In this document: piece after piece, positions 5,608 through 7,427 of the stretch
How positions within the stretch are numbered: position 1 is the first letter of the stretch
Layout of the letters: every line of letters starts with the position of its first letter
Assembly: GCA_004357365.1 (NCBI GenBank)
Contig: SMVT01000030.1
Coordinates: forward strand, 1 to 7,427
Length of the DNA stretch: 7,427 bases
Source of the DNA: Nitrospina sp.
GTDB taxonomy: Bacteria > Nitrospinota > Nitrospinia > Nitrospinales > Nitrospinaceae
Direction of reading: 5' to 3'
Program-made: the position numbers and the translations under genes
Notes under the pieces: generated by a model
The model's database searches: none
What the model was told of the DNA's origin: nothing
The model's input: the letters and a program-made list of their open reading frames with translations, nothing else

Positions 5608-6171
5608 ATGGAACAAGCGATAGAGAAAAAACCGGTTCATATTTACATTCCGTACGCGATTCTGGTCACTGCCCTGCTTTCCTTTTTGATCATCGCGGTC
5701 AACAAGGTGGAGTTGAAACCCTTCGAAATGGAATACCCGGCGGAAGCGTTTATCGCACCGGGTTTCGATTTGCCCTCCCTTTCCGGCGGCACGGTCGATC
5801 TCAAAAATTATCGCGGCAAGGTGGTGTTCATCAACTTCTGGGCCACTTGGTGCGCCACCTGCAAGGTGGAAATGCCCTCCATGCAGAAGGTGTATGACCG
5901 GTTCAAGGACCAGGGACTGGAAATGCTGACCATCAGCGTCGACAAGGACCAAAGCCTGATCCAGCCGTTCATGGATGAATACCAGCTCACCTTCCCGGTG
6001 CTGCTCGACCCGGAAAGCAGTGTCGCTAAAAAAGATTATAAAACCACCGGCGTGCCGGAAACCTTCATCGTCAACAAACACGGCATCATCGTGCACAAGG
6101 CCATCGGTCCCCGCGACTGGGCGACGGACGACGCCATGGCGGCGTTCGCGCAACTGGTGGCGCAATCCTGA
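5608..6171 (+). CDS. TlpA/ResA-like membrane-anchored thioredoxin
   Basis: 187 residues. One N-terminal membrane helix (about 12-31) anchors a periplasmic thioredoxin domain. The AhpC/TSA-like lead-in is APGFDLPSLSGGTVDL (50-65). The active site is WATWCATC with Cys82 and Cys85, followed by KVEMP, and the cis-proline is Pro150 in GVPETF. Family members are thiol-disulfide reductases that keep cysteines reduced, for example apocytochrome c haem-binding sites or copper-site cysteines of oxidase subunits. The gene begins 8 bp after the Cys-rich protein and ends one base before the next ATG, so it is co-transcribed. Its partner may be the Cys-rich neighbour or a cytochrome c of the downstream complex, which is inference. 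No good Shine-Dalgarno sequence is visible; AAGG at 5587-5590 is about 17 bases away. Confidence 0.92.
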   Translation: MEQAIEKKPVHIYIPYAILVTALLSFLIIAVNKVELKPFEMEYPAEAFIAPGFDLPSLSGGTVDLKNYRGKVVFINFWATWCATCKVEMPSMQKVYDRFKDQGLEMLTISVDKDQSLIQPFMDEYQLTFPVLLDPESSVAKKDYKTTGVPETFIVNKHGIIVHKAIGPRDWATDDAMAAFAQLVAQS

Positions 6172-6172
6172 T

Positions 6173-6643
6173 ATGAAACGATTCGCTTCCATCCTGCTCG
6201 TTTACTTTTGGGTCACGGCCCATCCCGTTTCGCTGTGGGCGCAGGGCGGCGATCATGACGCTCCGAAAACCCAACCGGAAACCACTCTGGCGGAACTCAC
6301 GGAAGCCCCCTTGGGCGACAACCTCCCGGGCCTGGCAGAAACCGGCTCGGGAGCAGTTGATTACGGGTTGGAGGAAACCATCGGGCCGGAGGACACCGAA
6401 ATGGTGGGCGAGGGTCCCTTGTGGGGGGAAAACCAGGAAGTGCTGGACAACGGGGAAATGCCCATGGATTTGAACAAGATGTCGGAACACGAAGGCCACG
6501 ACATGTCCCAAATGAATCAAGTCCAACCCGCCGAACACCAATGGGTGTCCACTTCCAACAAAGGTTATGGGTGGGCGGCGGCGTTGACCCTGTTTTCGGG
6601 TGTGCTGTTCGGATTTCTGACCTTGAAACGCCCGTATGAATAA
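6173..6643 (+). CDS. Small secreted His/Met-rich protein with C-terminal membrane helix, family not recognised
   Basis: 156 residues from the ATG at 6173, one base after the thioredoxin stop. The frame is open further upstream, but that part is the shadow of the thioredoxin gene. Residues 1-23 form a signal peptide (Lys-Arg, hydrophobic core, LWA before QGG). Residues 25-95 are acidic, Gly/Pro-rich and probably disordered. A His/Met cluster follows at 96-114 (Met 96, 98, 103, 111, 114; His 106, 109, with HEGHDMSQM), resembling Cu(I)-binding Met/His motifs of copper-handling proteins. One membrane helix lies at about 133-150, followed by a KRPYE tail, so the bulk of the protein is periplasmic. 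It lies where many cytochrome b operons have a Rieske gene but has no Rieske cysteines (it contains no Cys at all). It could be an accessory or metallochaperone subunit. I do not recognise a family. Confidence 0.8.
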   Translation: MKRFASILLVYFWVTAHPVSLWAQGGDHDAPKTQPETTLAELTEAPLGDNLPGLAETGSGAVDYGLEETIGPEDTEMVGEGPLWGENQEVLDNGEMPMDLNKMSEHEGHDMSQMNQVQPAEHQWVSTSNKGYGWAAALTLFSGVLFGFLTLKRPYE

Positions 6644-6675
6644 TCTCCGGCTCCGGCCGGAAACCTGAGGCTCTC

Positions 6676-7427
6676 ATGCCCAACGGACTTCTCCAGACGG
6701 TTAAGGAACGGCTCGGATTCGCAGTACTCGAATACGAGGTTCCGGAACACTCCAATTCCTTTAAATACTCCCTCGGCGGAATGACGATTTCCGCGTTTAC
6801 CATTCTGCTGTTAAGCGGACTCCTGCTTGCCCAGTTTTACGTGCCTGACCCCGACCGCGCCAACCCCAGCCTGCATTACCTGGTCGACCAGGTGTGGCTC
6901 GGCTGGTTTTTGCGCGGCATTCATTTCTGGGCGGGGGAGGTGTTGACTATCACCCTCCTGCTCCACATGATCCGCGTCGCGTTCACCGGATCGTACAAGG
7001 CGCCGCGCGAGGTCAACTGGTATATCGGCGTGGGCCTGCTGTTGATGATGGTCGGCCTGCTTTTTACCGGCACCGTGCTGAAGTGGGACCAGGAGGCGTA
7101 CGAGGCCCTCGCGCATTTTCTGTGGGTGGCGGAGCGCATGGGTATTTTCGGCCTGCCGCTTACCGAACAGTTCGCGCAGGGGGTGCCGCTGTTGAGCCGC
7201 ATCTATATGTGGCACATCTGCCTGCTCCCCTTGCTCACCCTGCCGTTGATCGGACTGCACCTGTTTTACATCAAGTATCATCAGTTGTCGCCGCTCCCGG
7301 AACAACCGGAAGCCGGGAAGAAAATCCCCTTCAGCCGTCACCTGGTTTATCTGAATCGCGCGGGAGCCGGCATTTTCATGTTGATCTGCGTGCTGGCGTT
7401 GACCATCGCCCCACCGCTCGGGGAACC
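6676..7427 (+). CDS. Cytochrome b (b6-type, fused with subunit IV-like region), 3' partial
   Basis: The frame is open from the ATG at 6676 (GAGG five bases upstream) to the window end, giving 250 residues. It is a membrane quinol oxidase subunit carrying two b haems. Helix A is about 34-55. Helix B holds His83 and His97 (13 residues between) after LRGIH. Helix C is about 114-134. Helix D holds His180 and His195 with 14 residues between, the b6 spacing rather than the 13 of mitochondrial-type cytochrome b. A further helix (about 229-246) ends in APPLGEP, matching the IGEP stretch that opens the quinol-site region of subunit IV (PetD), so b6 and IV appear fused. The position of the Cys that binds haem c(i) in true cytochrome b6 is Ser32 (YSLGG). 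Pro of the usual PWDQ is Lys136 (KWDQ). It is the last visible gene of the operon; cytochrome c or other subunits may follow. Confidence 0.92.
   Translation, partial: MPNGLLQTVKERLGFAVLEYEVPEHSNSFKYSLGGMTISAFTILLLSGLLLAQFYVPDPDRANPSLHYLVDQVWLGWFLRGIHFWAGEVLTITLLLHMIRVAFTGSYKAPREVNWYIGVGLLLMMVGLLFTGTVLKWDQEAYEALAHFLWVAERMGIFGLPLTEQFAQGVPLLSRIYMWHICLLPLLTLPLIGLHLFYIKYHQLSPLPEQPEAGKKIPFSRHLVYLNRAGAGIFMLICVLALTIAPPLGE

Noticed and set aside
5090..6192. Long minus-strand frames opposite the PCYCGC and thioredoxin genes
   Set aside because: The plus strand carries clear families with membrane anchors and active-site motifs; the antisense products look like no known family.
6811..7341. 176-codon minus-strand frame rich in His/Gln
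   Set aside because: It is antisense to the cytochrome b, whose haem ligands and helices are unmistakable; His/Gln richness is what reversed Leu/Val codons give.

Overview
This window looks like chromosomal DNA from a Gram-negative bacterium with moderately high GC content and a respiratory lifestyle. Support for that comes from two signal-bearing lipoprotein-type ankyrin proteins, a bacterial aspartate/glutamate leucyltransferase (Bpt), a periplasm-facing TlpA-like thioredoxin and a quinol-oxidising cytochrome b. The species cannot be read from the sequence. A marine nitrite-oxidiser or deltaproteobacterium-like lineage is only a guess. There is no IS element, phage gene, CRISPR array, tRNA or rRNA in view.

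Left part (1-3328): three tandem paralogous genes on the + strand encode ankyrin-repeat proteins. The first is cut by the window edge. The second and third are complete, and each begins with a signal peptide ending in a cysteine at residue 24. Genes 1 and 2 are followed by the same 3' untranslated region with the same intrinsic terminator. A TTGACA -35 box follows directly and starts transcription of the next copy. A 57-bp block covering terminator to -35 is perfectly identical in the two spacers. The array is therefore built of gene + terminator + promoter units. The third copy has lost this ending: its reading frame runs past the ancestral stop position, and its stop codon overlaps the stop codon of the convergent bpt gene.

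Middle (3325-5042): bpt lies on the - strand, with its own extended -10 promoter. It is followed on the + strand by a GT2-fold glycosyltransferase of the TIGR04283 (rSAM/selenodomain-associated transferase 2) type.

Right part (5053-7427): a promoter with a perfect TATAAT box heads a probable operon of four envelope or redox genes. They are a membrane-anchored Cys-rich protein of the PCYCGC type, a membrane-anchored TlpA/ResA-like thioredoxin, a small unrecognised secreted protein with a His/Met-rich motif and a C-terminal membrane helix, and a di-haem cytochrome b that runs off the window. The cytochrome b is not a closed frame inside the window but is clearly coding. It has b6-type haem ligand spacing (H-x13-H and H-x14-H) and already reads into the subunit IV-like region, so it appears to be a single-chain b6/IV fusion. 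No Rieske gene precedes it. The thioredoxin, Cys-rich protein and His/Met-rich protein may serve thiol or metal handling for assembly of this complex, which is inference.

Most worth a second look are the Rieske-less cytochrome b operon with its orphan His/Met protein, and the modular ankyrin-lipoprotein array with its shared terminator/promoter cassette.
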